Notes: generated from the sequence alone by a model not told the origin. Shown: positions 34,438-61,971, counted from the first letter of the stretch. The stretch is 64,000 nucleotides of DNA from Tubulanus polymorphus (GCF_964204645.1 NC_134030.1:10228278-10292277), one strand, 5' to 3'. Made by a program: numbers and translations.

Positions 34438-37400
34438 TTATTGGTTGTTCATTTGCCGAAGTTTAGTTACGGCAACCGTCCACATCGCTTTCCACTGTTT
34501 AAACGTATGCCCGTTGCGCAATAACCAGGGCGTCACGTGCTGACCGGGCTGGTCCCACCTGGAACGAGAATGAAATTCACAAACAACACACCTACGCATA
34601 ACATTTACGAAATAAAAATTATCGATCGAGAGAAATCCCACGATAAATTAGCGAAAGATTTTAAATTTCAGTAGTAGACAAGAATATATCTACAGCAACG
34701 ACTTTAGCCACCACCATCAGTCAGAAACGCTGTTTGTGAAACGAGAAATTATGTTTCAACGATGTATGTGCTGCGCTTGTCAGAGTAGCTAAAAGCTCGT
34801 TATAACGCCAGCCCCGGGACCGTCAAAATATGGTATGATTAACTTTAACCTGGCGGGTTAATTCAATTGAAAATGAATTGAGTTTAGAGCCCTAGGTTAA
34901 AAGTTAAAACCGGTCTATAAAACCAGCCTCCGAATTTATTAGTAGATTAAACACGCACCATTCTCGGATGATCGTTTCGACGCGTTCACATTCGTCGATG
35001 CTCAATTTGGACTGTTCCAACATCGTCTGTAGTAAGACCGTCTTCGCTTCCAGGTTTCGATCGACGTTTTTCGCTTCCTTATAAAGTTCTGATTTGAGAA
35101 AAGAGCACAAACGTTAATAGGGTTCGGGGTACACTATATCGATTCGGGAAGGCTGGTATCGCAATGCTCAAAACATCAACACCCTCATTGTGAACGTACA
35201 CAGAAACCGATGACATCCAAACTCAGCACAATCAAAGATTGGTATCATGGGCGACGGTTTTTTTGGGAAAAATATGCACAGGTGCCAATATGAACAGAAA
35301 TGTACAATGTACATATGTAATTTCATCATTCAATCTTAACATATAGTTAACTCCCTAGTTAACATATACATTAAGCACATCCTCCCCCGGCAGGAATTTG
35401 AACCTGATGGCATGAAACCCTGCCATACTATACCAAGTGCGCAGCTACATGATTTCATTATTAGCCAATCAAAAATCCTGTTTATTTTTAGCTAGGGTTT
35501 TCCAATTTAAAGTTCATCCATGAAATTTGCGGACAGACGAACGAACAGACAAATGACGGATGAAAAGTGAACGCAATAGCCCGCTGGGACTAAAGTCCCA
35601 AGTGGGCTAAAAATCATATTTTTTTCGAAATCTTTATATACGACATAAATGATGACTCACCCTCCAACCTTGAACCGTTCAGCATAGACGCATCATTCGT
35701 TATTTCTGCCAAATAATCGCCATCTGCTTCTATTTCTTGCTGCATTTCGATGACTTGTGACAGTATTTCTTCTGGGGCCTACGGAAAAATATATTCCGAA
35801 GAAAATTAACACCATTTTATTTTCCAAATGAAACCCACTGGAAATGCTTATGAAAATGAAATGCAGGCGTGAATCCAGTAGAAATTATTGGGTTGTTTGC
35901 TTAGAGAGAATGGACATTTTAGCTAAAGTTTTGATACCGGTATATGCGATATTAGATGATAGTGCACTATTTATAGATAAGTAGTACTACCGGTAATAAA
36001 CTAATACCAATGTACCGATAACTGCAACTTACGCCGCCCTTAGAAACAGTGCAACATTGTCCATGTAATGGAAAATACCAAAAACAATTTCGCACATTCA
36101 GTGGTTCGAATGATGGAAACGGAGTTTTTAGTGCCTAGTTCTGCAGCTAGGTAGCGCACTGGGCCCATTCATTGCACCCCCATTCTAACATTGTACCCCA
36201 AGTTTCATCAAGATCGACCCATTATTAACGAAGCTAAGTTGCTGAAATACAGACACACTGACAGACAGACAATACGAAAATAAAGGTCTTATAGAAGGCG
36301 GAGAACCAATAATGGAATCACCGTGATATAATCATTATGGTGATCAAGCCAGTTTATGTTGAAGGTTAACCCTTTCAGTGCTGACTAATCAATACCCTAT
36401 AGTTCTGAGGATAATTTGAAAATTTTTAAAAATTCCACCCTAGTGTGTTGAATAACGGGAATACCACTATAGTGCGTTTACACCGCAGCGTGGTGTATTG
36501 TTAGTTACTAGTATTTCACTATGTTTGACAGGTGCTGCCATCTTTCAATAGAGATAAAAACTAATTACTAATTACATCAATACACCGCAGTGCGGTGTAC
36601 TAGCAAAATACATCACCGACTCATACACCACACTGCGGTGTAGACGCACTGAAAGGGTTAAAGCCTGCAAGTGAGATTTATGCCAATTCCTACGAAATTT
36701 ATATTCAAAGAACATAATCAAACATACCATCGTCTTTTGAAATCCGAGTGCGGACAGTATTTGTAGAATAATTTTCGAACTGTCACTCTCCGGTCGAAGT
36801 GTGTTGATAGACATGTTAGTCAAGTGAAGTTTTTCGTCACTGTAAAGAAACGGTTTTAGGTGTATCTATTTCACTGGAAAACTGAAGTGACTCGAGACCG
36901 TGATGTCGTATAGAGATACATGTAATTGTTAACCGAAAAACTATGTCCGTGTTGTGACAATGTATATAAACCCACACTAATGTAACAAGATCAAACCTTT
37001 CATTGGTCTATTTCAGTACCCAAAATTTCTTGGACGGACAGGTTGCCACTAAGCGGCCACCAGTCTAAGTATCAAGCATAGAACTCAGTTCTATGGTATT
37101 AAGCCAATTAGAAGTGGTGTTTTTCACCGGCACATTCGCTATGCATCTGATTGGCTAGAATAGATTTATAGATTGCTGGCCGCTTAGTGGCGACCTGTCC
37201 GCCAAAGAAATCTTGAGCAATATAAAAGACCAATGAAGGATTTGTGTTGGCGTGAGCTTTGGCGGGAGGCAATCAAACCCTGGCGAGTGAAGATAATCTA
37301 AGTAGCTAGATTTGACGTTTATTGTAATGATGAGGTTGGACTCTTAACCCATTTGCTGCACATGAAACACATGTGAGACAATTTTTGTATGAAATGAAAT

Positions 37401-40400
37401 CGAAAATTTTGTATTTTTTGTTAATGCATTATGCAATACGCAGTGCAAGTTCATACGCGGCGAAAGGTAAGCGTAATTACCTGTTGATTTGGTTGAACAG
37501 CAACTCAGCCAGAGAAACCGACTTGAACTGGGATAGTTCGCGTTGCGCATGGCTCCGCAACTCGTCGACGCACTCGCGCACTTCCGTATGATCGTCGCAT
37601 AATGCTGCGCGAACGTAGCTATCGATCGTCGACTGTCGATTCTCTAGGTTCATCAAACCCCATTTGATCTCTTTCACCAACGCAGAAATGTGGCTTTGAT
37701 TCACCTCCTGGCAAATGAAACAGCTGATATAGTACCGGTACTTACCGGTACTTACTTAACTTTATGTATAGTTCAGTTTATATTCGTGATTTGTGTACGA
37801 CATATACAACGTACGCACGATTAGGGATCGGATATTAACGGCAAAAAATCCGTTTTGGAGCGTTACTTACATTCAACCACGGCAAAATTATTTTTCAATT
37901 TGGTGTGTTCTGAGATTAATTTGTACATATTTACATAAGCCTATATAGAATAATTTTACTGTTTGAATGCTGGCACTTAATCAGGAATAACCTCACCAAA
38001 ACTGATTTTTAAGGAAAATTTGACGTTTTTTTCGCATACCTGGGCCTGGTTTCATAGACTGAGTATCGAACTTAATCCTTAGGGGTAAATTCTCAATCTG
38101 GGGACAACCACCAGAGCAACAGTGTGAAACCATGGTTACAACCGACAAGTTTCAAAATGTTTCCTTTTTACGATGCGGATCGAATCAGCCACCATATAGT
38201 TCAGATGGACAGTCGAAATACTATTACTCACCGTCATATCTTTGAACTGGCAAATTCGTAACTGTTTTTCGGTCAGAGATTTCGATAGCGTGTTATATTT
38301 CGAAACCTCTCCGTTCAAGCGTTCGACGAAACTAGCCAGACATTCGAGTTTCATTTGCCATCCGACGAATTCCGCTTCCAAATCTAGGACATTCCTGCAA
38401 TGCAAAATAAATTTGTTGAAATTCTTTCGATTATTGAAAAGAGTATTTCTGGGGCACATCCAGAGTCAGACTTTGACACAAAGATATGAAAAGGGCATCT
38501 ATACCAAATAAGAGCATGCGCGAGAAGGCGAAACAAGGGTCTTGAAAATTTTGAAATTTCAGTGCATTCTAGTGCAATTTTCAGGCACTTGAGTGTCATG
38601 AAAGAGAATATCAGCCAAGCACCGGGTATCATGCAGCCGAGTGCTGGGTCCAGTTTCACGAAAAAGTTAACCTAAAATTTTTGGTGTAATTGCCATTGGT
38701 TACTTCATGTTTTCAATGAGGACAACTATTCAAACTTAGCTGATTCGAGCTTAAACTTTTTCACGAAACCAACCCCTGCTCTATCATCAGTTACGGGTAA
38801 AAAGATTGCTGTTATTTTCTTTTACAAAAGGGCACAGGAAGATAGCAACAGGAGCGCGTACTCCAATGGATAATCCTCAAAATCTTTTTGTAGCTACCCT
38901 CGTTCTGCGACATGGTCTAGAGTCACTATGAAGCGGGGTCAAATGTACGAAACGACATGCACCTCGCTAATTTATGCACAGGTTCGAACATGCCAAGCTC
39001 ATCGGCCAGTTTCTGGTAGACGAGTTCCCGTGCCGCGTGGAATTCATTGCGTAGCTGAGCAGACGAATTCTTGCACTTCATTGTATCGATGAACGTCTTA
39101 ACATGGCTTACTTGCCAGTCCTAGAAAATAAATCGAGTAGCCGATAAGAAGCATAATCGATCACTGCAACTAAAAAGAATTTGGCACTTTGATGATGAAA
39201 TGTTATCATATTAGGCTAGAAAATATCTACACCTTGTTTCTCATATGTGCTGAGCTTAAAAAGATGACCTACCGGTACATATCTACCCTGTGCATTACTA
39301 TTTTAAAAATCATGATCATGCTAACCATAACAGACCCGGCATTTAAAGGAATGTACTGGATTGCAAATTTGAAGTTAACCGAACAACCCAGCCGATTTTA
39401 GGAGAACAAGGTACCATATTTTTAGCCTTATGTACTTACCTGAATTAGTTTGCGTAGGGAAAGCGGTTTCATCTGCTTTTCACTGGAAAATGAGAAATAA
39501 CGGTTTTCAGCGACGCTTCAATACAAATCATCTGATCCGATTTAGATCATTTAGTAAGTTGCGCATTTGTTTGCCACATGATTAACCGTGTGGACAAGGG
39601 GAGGTAAAATCTACTCAATATTGTATATTAATCAATCTGAATGAAGGCAGACGTCAATCTGGAGCCTGAACCTACTTTCGGTAGGATATTACCGGTACCT
39701 CAAACATTTCAATTGAAAATCAACAAACAATTATATTGGACTAGACGCCAGACTTTCAAAATGTGATTACATCAAGACATCGCCGAACAATAGTTAGAGG
39801 GGAGGTTCCATGCTGCAGACCGACATCTGGGTAGAGCAGTAAGACGTCTCACATAAATAATCAAACCTGACAATATTCTGATGGGACAACTGTTGTCTCG
39901 TGTTTTCGCAATGGGAGACCATCGAATCTAGTAGCTGATCTGTGCTGAAGTCATCCACCACGGTTTTCACCAACGCGCTAACTTTTTCTTTCGTTTTCGG
40001 CCTGTTTCATACGAGAAATACGAATCTGATTCTTAGTGTACAAATGTTCATTCATCGGAGAATATTACCAACTTTCAAAGCGGAAATGCTGATTTTACAG
40101 ACATAGAATGAAAAATCTAATACATGGTATATGGTGTAACAGATCAGTCATTCCTCTGGATATAAGGAGTTTAAGAGGAGGAAATTTCAAATGATGTGTC
40201 TGGCTGCATCACTTTCATATCCCAATTACAGCAGACTCCTAAATCGCTACTGAATTCATCTCATTCGGTGTTTTTGTAAGCAAATTCTTATCCTTTCTAA
40301 TTCGGTAACTGCCTATTGGGCAACAAATCCTGGTCCTAACTGGTGTAGCCTATTTACTGCACGACATCTAAAATTTCTAAATGTAATTGCCTATTTTTCA

Positions 40401-43400
40401 AAATTGAAGTTTTGACATTTTGCTCAAATTAAAGGAGTTTCAAGCACCTTTAAAAGAATGTTTCAATTAGAAGGAGTTTTAAAGGAATCAAGGAGTCGCA
40501 GGGACCATCAAGTTATAGGCTTTTATAAAAGGAAATGAATGAAGTTTCAATAATTTTTGTTATTTTCCATAGAATCTATACGTGTCTAGTGACTGATAAT
40601 AACAAAAAAATGAGTCTAAAGCACTTTCATTCCAGATAGCTTTGAATTATGTGATTGACTACTTAAAAAAACCGCTGACAACCTGATCCGATTTTTTATT
40701 ATTGATAGTGGTAATGGTGGAGCTAGATTCTACCCCTTTCATACAACTTCAATTGCATCGACATTGAGACTTTTCAGTATAATTTGAAGAATAGGCTAGA
40801 GATATGAAATTCATTTCAATTGAACAAATTCCCTATGATTGAACTTACAGTTTATTGATGCAGACTCCAAAGTTTCCTTTCATCGCAAGGGCTTGAAATG
40901 TACTGATTTGTTCGCAGCATTGGCGTACGTGTTTCTGAAAGTACACCGGGCAAATGTGAATATCATTCATTGGATAGATTGTCATTGGTTATTCAGAGAG
41001 CTCACTGAAACTGGTATACTGATATCAATCGCAGTATTTTACGGTTAATGAATGAAACCAACAGTTGATGATTTAACAATTTAAACAGTTTAAATTTTGA
41101 CTAAACTTCAAAACTATCAGAATAAGCTCTTATATCATCAACGGTGGGTCTGACTCATTAGCTCATTGAGGTTCAAGACGAATGTATCTATGATTCGCCA
41201 TCAAGTTATGTGATAATTCACCTCAAGATTCTAGTTACAGGGGTCAAATTGGTGAACTCGCGAATTTTCATTAATATCTCAAAACATTTTAACTGGCTTT
41301 AACAATTTTTCTCAACAAAATAGCAGGGCTGGGTTTCATAAATGTGGAAGCAAAATAATCCCTGGAAACATTTTGAAATTTGTCAGTTATTACCATGCTT
41401 TCTCATTGTTACTATGGTGGTTGTCACCCAGATTGAGGATTTACCCCTAGGAGTAAATTTGCCACCCTACATTGCTGGAGAATATTTGAACATTCCATCA
41501 TATTATGACGAATGTACCGCAGCATTGACAATTCTAATTACTTACAGTGCATTCATCTTCTATGACGTCGTCAGAATTGTCACTGCTACCTTTTCTATTG
41601 TAATACCTCACTTGAAGATTCCTGGATATATAAGCAGTGAACATATCAATATTACAGAGTCGCTACAGATCAGTCACTCCTGAATACAAGGAGTTTTCAA
41701 GAAAATTTCATATTTCTAGGAAGCGTCTGCATTATTTTCATATCCCAAAATTTACTGTAAACTCCACCAAAATCGGTACCATTTATCTCGGTTAACTGTT
41801 TATTCGGTGGTTCTGTAAGTTCTTGTCATACACACTAACTAAACTTGGGTTTCTTATTCGGTAACTGTCTAATAGGGTTAGGCATAGCCTATGGACAACT
41901 TATTACAGGTATCTAATTGCCTATTTTCCAAAATTGAAGGAGTTTTAAAGGAGTTCTGACATTTCGCAAAAATCAAAGGAGTTACAAGCATCTTTAGAAG
42001 CACTTTTCATTTAAAAAGAGTTTTTAAGGAATCAATTTGTTGTAGGGACCCTGTTTTGTACACTCCTGTACCTCGCTTGAATGCAGAATTTTTCTAATAG
42101 CGGTACTTCACCTCAGAGAACCACACATACGCACTCACCGACAATTGAACGTTTGCCGCATTTTGATCAGCCTCGAGTTTTGTTCGACGTCTTGCCTCTT
42201 TCGATTCGCGTGATCGTTGAACGCCTCCAGCAATTGCACGCGGTGATTCAACGCATTCTCGCATCTTCGTTTCGTTTCCAAAGCCGATTCTGCGAGTATA
42301 AATCAAAATACGTTGCAATTCTGCCTGAAATGCTGAACTTTGATATTTGAGATTAAAATTAGTTGTCCTCTCAAGTGTGCATTTCGTTTGCATCTGCACA
42401 TTGTAATAGTCTTTATAGTGATAGACTCCTTAAAGATCAAGTGTAGCCCACTAAAGCTTTTGTTTTTAACGATAGATAATGTTACGTCTACACATAACGA
42501 TAATTCTTGAGAAATTTTAGCTGTAATGAAGAATGACGGATTAACTAAAATTTTGACGATTGAAAAGTGCAAATTTGAAGGAATTTTCACATTGCATGGT
42601 TCATCTGATACCCATGTAGATGGCGCTGATGATGACATAATAGGGACTAAGCGCTGAATTCAAGCCAGTACGAACTTCTAGCTTCATATTGATATTCATG
42701 GTGTTCAAAGTTACCTGGTAGTTATTTTGTAATTCCGCCTGAAATGCTGAAATATGATGATATTATTTGCGATGAAGATTGGGTTTTCATTCAATAATGG
42801 GTTTCGTTTCTATCTACACATTGTAATACAGTCAACCTCGGTTAATCCGTATCACTCGGGACTGAGCTTTTTAATACGGATTAAATGGCGTACGGATAAC
42901 GGATAATCCGTAGTTCTACGAATTGATTATAATCCCTATAAACAATGATTTAAGCACATAACCTGTAAGAAATAGCCGATTTCCAGAAGTTTAAATTTTC
43001 TACCTAAAAATGATGTGGCTACAATGACACTTGAAAGAAATTTAAAACCAGGTACAGGTGTACCATCATTTGATGGAGGAGCTAGGGACCATGATATTGA
43101 TGCATTACTTCAGTGTTTCAGGAGTTTCTCATATTCCCTATTGACCACATCAACCTCATTAGATCACGGTTGTTTATAATATACACTTTACTACAAATGT
43201 ACGTTCCCCGACAGCCGATACGGACTGCACACTAAGGTTTTACATAGAAATTCAACAACGGAATTCGTTTACGAAATAAAGAGTGAAAATACGGATCATA
43301 ATGACGTACGAATTAGGGACAGAATTTTAAAGTTACTGAAAAGTGTTACTGACCAACTTATTTATACGGAATAATCAATTATACAGTTAAACTGGGAACG

Positions 43401-45594
43401 AATTGACTGTAGTCCTTTGTAGTAATAGATTCCTTAAATTGGTTATAATATTGTGTAGAATTTCTTGTGCCCCTTCAAAACATACCACCCCAGTTCCATA
43501 GTTTTCCACAGGTAAAGTTACTAACTCTAGAATCAAAATATTTAGAGCCGATTTTAACTAGGCCTATGATTTTTTTTAACGCATTATTCAAATGGCGATA
43601 AGGTCTTAAGCTTAAACCCGACAAGTTTTTTCAACTGAATCCGCAAGTTATTAAAGCTAAAAGCGCTTATAATGTACCAAATATGTCTAAGATTTTTAGA
43701 TTTTCAGCATATACAACACCTCTTATACCCTTCTGTGTTTTGCATACTGGAAGCATATATAAATTTGCCCTGTTCTAGATCTATTGCCCGTGCCTTTTGG
43801 AAAAATACTCCAACATGATCCAACGTAGATGAGAAATCCTGGAAAAACATCATAATTTCCAATACATATGTTTATAGGTGTTAACTAGATCATAATCCAG
43901 AATGAACTGGTCTGGATTTAGCGGGGCTATACACACACACACACTCGCAAAAACAGTAACACATACCTGCGATAATAAGGTCACTTCTCAGACCGTCCAT
44001 TCGCGTCTTAAAATGCTCCACTTTGCGTTTCTTTTCTTCTAATTCCCGAGTTTTTGCCGCAAATTCATTTTTCAGCGCTTTTGTTTTGAGCGCGTTAACG
44101 TGATCGTTTGCGACAAATGTTTTCGAACTGACGCGACACTTGTCAAGGTAGATATTTGATCACAGGATTTTAGCTAGAGTGAGTGGTATGGGTGAGCGGT
44201 TAAGCGTTTGACTGAAAGTTTGTGGATTCGAACCCTCTAGGCAAGACGTTTATCCACATTGCCTCGCTTAACCCCAGGCGTTTTGGATACATGGCTTTAT
44301 GGATAACTCTCAAATAATAATATATAATGGATATAGTTTCTTCATCTCTGTTTATGTTGAATCGAATTTCAAAAAGAGATCCCTTTTGTGAAACTAAATC
44401 GTGATTCTGACTACCAAAGCTTGGATGTTCCCTCCGAGGAAAGAAAATGACTTTTGATCATCTCTTAAAATCTTCTTCAAATCGATTTTAAAAGGCGAAA
44501 CTAAATCCAGATTCTGACTATAATAGCTTGGATGTACTCTCCAAGGAAATAAAATGACTTCGGCTTTTTTACACAGATATGTAGGTAGGAGTGTAGATGA
44601 CTGATTTACAGCCTACAACAGTTAGTATGTAGTCTAGGGTGATCATGATACCAATATCATTATGTGTCACTGACCACATTCGTTGAGAATATCATTTATT
44701 CCCAAAATCATAATCAATCGCAATTTTGCGTTGTAATTTTCAAATACTTTTTAAGCTTTGTAAACCAAATTGTAAACAGCAAAAACACAAAAAAGATACA
44801 CTTTAAGGTTTCCTTCGACAAGCGTTATTGTCCTGAAATAGATATAAGCAGAGTAGTAGGTAATTAAGAAATTTGTTACAAAAATCCATCTAAATAGCAT
44901 CAGATTGACCTAGACCTATATGGCATTTAGGCCTAGGCTACATACTGTTCTGATTTCACATTGTCGATGATAAATCTCCAAACATCCATCATTTGTTGAC
45001 CTCTACATAAACTGAAAAGAAAAATAATGATTTCAGTTTTCTGGTGGAGAGTCACCGGAAAACATCAGTTAGGCCTTTATTTTTGAAATACCCAATAAGG
45101 ATGGTTTAGTTTTAGAAAAAGTTTACTAAGAGATAAAAAAAATTTCTGTGAATTATTTTAGGGCACCTTGGAAATTTGAGGGTTAGCACTCCCCCTGGCC
45201 TGCTACCTTCCTTAAATCCGCTCTGCAGCCCCACCACGGTGCTGCGGCAATAACCGGGTTACACCTGTCCTGGTTACTTTTCAACAAATTAACAGGGAGG
45301 GGCCTTTTTGCACCTGGGATCCAGCCACCCAGCTAGTGCAAGTAGTAAGCAGGTAAGGAAGAACCTGCAGAGGTCGAGGAAGAGGAGGGGCTAAGGCAAC
45401 TTCCTCATAACTTGCAATATCGAATTGCATTGCAAATGCAAATTGATTGAAAAAAAAGAGAAGGCCTACCTCTTAAAATTCTGCAATGATGGCGGTTTCT
45501 CGTTGATGTATTTTCCATGTGGAACAAACTTCATTTCATGCATCGCCCAATCTTGCAGCTGACGTGCCAAAATATCCGGCGTGATGCCATTCAT
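34438..45594 (-). CDS. HAUS5: HAUS augmin-like complex subunit 5
   Basis: Subunit of augmin, which recruits gamma-tubulin to spindle microtubules for branching nucleation. Fifteen exons on the minus strand give 610 aa (human 633): 45594-45470, 45011-44946, 44127-43967, 42289-42139, 41582-41546, 40934-40849, 40001-39867, 39482-39440, 39120-38963, 38394-38232, 37707-37481, 36839-36728, 35778-35661, 35088-34959, 34558-34438. All phases agree. The N-terminal LQDWAMHEM and SLCRGQQMMDVWRFI match HAUS5 LGCWAVEEM and LCLGQGADIWAYI. The middle is coiled coil (for example residues 65-110). The C-terminal REWWDQPGQ, then QWKAMW near the stop, is the clearest family mark (human DWWEQPGQ and QWRLRW). The 37-nt exon at 41582-41546 (DNSDDVIEDECT) was found by phase and splice sites only and is the least certain. 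Divergent from TBC1D23. Confidence 0.9.
35155..35625 (-). mobile_element. Composite repeat element, inverted copy
   Basis: Inside a HAUS5 intron. From left: one degenerate unit of the CTCF-motif array (around CACCCTCATTGTGAACG), a tRNA-like block (35385-35470, GGCAGGAATTTGAACCTGAT), and the hairpin AGCCCGCTGGGACTAAAGTC then CCAAGTGGGCT at 35579-35612. The hairpin and array lie in the same relative order as in 52969-54240, inverted. Confidence 0.65.
36370..36657. mobile_element. piggyBac-like MITE, 288 bp, copy 1
   Basis: Flanked on both sides by TTAA (36366-36369, 36658-36661), with termini CCCTTTCAGTGC and GCACTGAAAGGG. TTAA targets and termini starting CCC are the piggyBac hallmark. Inside are several CACCGCAGTGCGGTG-type palindromes. 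In the HAUS5 intron after exon 12's donor side. Confidence 0.9.
37000..37300. mobile_element. Foldback element with tRNA-like end, copy 1
   Basis: Arms GACAGGTTGCCACTAAGCGG then CCACCAGTCTA, and their inverse TGGCCGCTTAGTGGCGACCT, between ATTGGTCTAT and its inverse. The right flank has GGCAATCAAACCCTGGCGAG. Same family as 63571-63932. HAUS5 intron. Confidence 0.75.
40140..40520 (-). repeat. Intronic repeat, copy 1
   Basis: Matches 41655-42050 in the same orientation: ACAGATCAGTCA(T/C)TCCT, TTTCATATCCCAA and AAAGGAGTT(T/A)CAAGCA appear in the same order. Both lie in HAUS5 introns on either side of exon 6; origin unknown. Confidence 0.6.
41655..42050 (-). repeat. Intronic repeat, copy 2
   Basis: Counterpart of 40140-40520. 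It starts just outside the 37-nt HAUS5 exon at 41546-41582. Strand arbitrary. Confidence 0.6.
42829..43409. mobile_element. pogo/Tigger-like element, 581 bp
   Basis: Begins CAGTCAACCTCGGTTAATCC and ends TTGACTG, flanked by TA. Contains many ACGGATTA/TAATCCGT motifs. No transposase ORF. Termini resemble those of 34218-34395. In a HAUS5 intron. Confidence 0.65.
44170..44300 (+). mobile_element. SINE 5' part with tRNA-like head
   Basis: TGGGTGAGCGGTTAAGCG and GTGGATTCGAACCCTC resemble tRNA A and B boxes, followed by GGCAAGACGTTTATCCACAT then TGCCTC, the conserved central part shared with 48424-48690 and 59232-59560. Confidence 0.7.
44340..44565. repeat. Two-unit tandem repeat, about 118 bp
   Basis: GAAACTAAATC(G/C)(T/A)GATTCTGACTA and GCTTGGATGT occur twice with equal spacing. 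HAUS5 intron. Confidence 0.65.
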
Positions 45595-45955
45595 CGTCGT
45601 ATGGGCTAATTTTCTAAATTGTCAAGGATTGTTGCCGTTTAAAAAGTCGAGCGTTTCGACGACCTTGAATTATTTAAGTCCGCTAACTAGAACACGGAAT
45701 CGGATTTATGGATGTTCCAAAACTGTCAAGTCAAACTAATGAAAACAAAATTGATCAAAAGTCATGGAAGAAATTCCACTGTCTCATTCAAACATAGCTC
45801 AAAAGGCATCCAATTGGATTGAATTGACATAATGTCACGAAATGACACGTAGATATTTATTTTTGGTACACCCTGTCGGCTAATGTTCAGTCGTTGTGTT
45901 GCGGTATTTAGTAATGTCCGTCGGACTCCTGTCAAATGCAGAGACCTAATCCAAA
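45595..45955. promoter_or_regulatory. Divergent promoter of HAUS5 and TBC1D23
   Basis: The two start codons (45594 minus, 45956 plus) are 361 bases apart, so both genes must initiate here unless far-upstream noncoding exons exist. No TATA box with clear position. A palindromic CCAATTGG (about 45809) supplies a CCAAT motif on each strand, common in divergent housekeeping promoters. Not a CpG-dense island by eye. Confidence 0.7.
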
Positions 45956-60262
<14,307 letters not shown>

Positions 60263-60773
60263 TGAGCGACGACGACGACGATGATGATGATGATGATGAG
60301 GGGAGAGATGATACGTTAGCAAAAAAGTACAAGTCGTATACTTGATATTATTACCGTAGTCATGAAAAGGAGATATGTAATAATATTGAGTCGTAGCGCG
60401 TTGTGTGTGGGAATTATTTTTTCGGGAAGCGAGTAATGACTTAAACGAACGAGGACGAACAGATAGCAAAGCATACGTAAATGGTATTTGAAAAGGAGAT
60501 TCCAGATCATCATGCATGTTGGTAATGCCACGTCGTTACCTACAGGTGATGAACGAATGAAATATACGCGCTGTATAGACGAAATATATATGAAATCCCG
60601 TATATAGAGAATAAGTATCATGAACGTGGACCCGGTTCCACGGTTCTGAGTTAAATTTGACTTATTGAAAATGAACTGATTTTAGCTCAATAGTTAACTC
60701 GAACTCACTACTGTGGAACTGGATCCTGATGACATCGGTATATCGAGTTTATAGGTATATACGCCTGTTTGCC
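60263..60773 (+). other. Probable TBC1D23 3' UTR and spacer
   Basis: Directly after the stop is a (GAC)/(GAT) run (60266-60300). A small foldback with GGTTCCACGGTT and an inverted CTGTGGAACTGG lies at about 60630-60730. No clear poly(A) signal close to the stop was found. Confidence 0.4.
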
Positions 60774-60985
60774 GCATGCGGCGCCATTCGGATTGCCCGT
60801 TGTACAATCGCCACGGCAAATTCCACGGCTAAACTATACCTGGAAAAACCTGGGCTCGAATAAAACACGATTTTCTGATTGGCTAATAATGACATTGTCT
60901 AAGCTGCACATGCTTGTGTCGAAGGGTTTCTTACCTTTGCGAGTCTTCATGCTATTAGGTTTGAATCCCTGCCGCGGGAGGATGT
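60774..60985 (+). repeat. tRNA-like repeat, single copy
   Basis: TTCTGATTGGCTAATAATGA, ATGCTATTAGGTTTGAATCC then CTGCCGCGGGAGGATG match the inner part of the foldback at 31145-31500 and of 35385-35530. Confidence 0.6.
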
Positions 60986-61689
60986 GTCTACAGAAACAAA
61001 CCGAACAAGTCGAGAACAAACCTCACGGAGTCGCGCTCTGTCTAATGCGACCACCATCATTCTGGACCCAATTCAATGGCGTAGGTCTGCAGAGCTGCCA
61101 ATGGTTCCCGATTTTCAATATTAAGTAACTGTTTCGGCTCAAGCACTACTGATTTGATTTGCTCGATGTGAACAGAAACGTGAAAGCCACGTTACTGAAG
61201 GTCTAATCTGTTGCTAAAAGAATACTGATCAATTTGAACACGTCCTTTCATATTTCAATAATTCCTGAAAAAGATTCAACTTGTTGATAGCGCTTTTCAG
61301 TGGTTCGCAGCCCTGGGTCTGCACTCACCCTCTCAGACTATAGACACGCTGTCCCAATCGTTAGAACAGCGATTGTCAAGAATTCACCAGATCTCTTAAG
61401 GCATTTTATATCATTCGTGGAACATTATTTTTCATGATTATTAATTTTTGCCTGACCTGGCGAGATATTTTTTCACCTTAACGCGTGGAAAATCTTGATC
61501 GTCCCGGTTTAACCAATCATCGAATGGTAATTCTCGGATGAGTTAGTTCAGACAGCACATCGTTACCCGCGCAGTGTAAAATTGTTGTAAGGGGTTGGAA
61601 GAGTGTATATTGATATATAGTAAATTTTGTTTACCCTTGAGTTGATTGCCTCGGATAATCACATGCCATGGACAACAAATTATACATTT
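60986..61689. other. Gene-free stretch
   Basis: Short ORFs only, none with family features. Confidence 0.4.
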
Positions 61690-61971
61690 CAGTGGTGGAT
61701 CCAGAGGCCGATTTTGAAGGAATTGTCGCATCCCAAAAGGGCAATTCAATGTGCAAAGTGGCAAAATTATGCTTGCACCCGCACTGAGTGGTGAAGAGCT
61801 TGTCACATTCTATCATAACGGTATCCGGACAATTGCCCCCATCAGAACATTTAGATATCCATAAATGCAATAATAGGGGCACTACCGCACTGAAATGCAG
61901 CAATAAAATAGAAAAGGGCAAATTTGATGGACTTGCGCAAGTCTCGCAAGACTCCCTGGATCCACCCCTGC
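61690..61971. mobile_element. hAT-like MITE, copy
   Basis: Left CAGTGGTGGATCCAGAGG, right CCTGGATCCACCCCTG, inverse ends as in 32893-33301. The ORFs inside are short and unsupported. Confidence 0.65.

Noticed and set aside
41342-41683. 113-residue plus-strand hydrophobic ORF
   Set aside because: Opposite strand to HAUS5, overlaps the predicted micro-exon and an intronic repeat; no family match.
42727-42750. 24-nt exon candidate (AELQNNYQ) in HAUS5
   Set aside because: Good splice sites, but in the phase required by its neighbours it contains a stop; a related sequence at 42303-42325 shows it is a duplicated intron segment.
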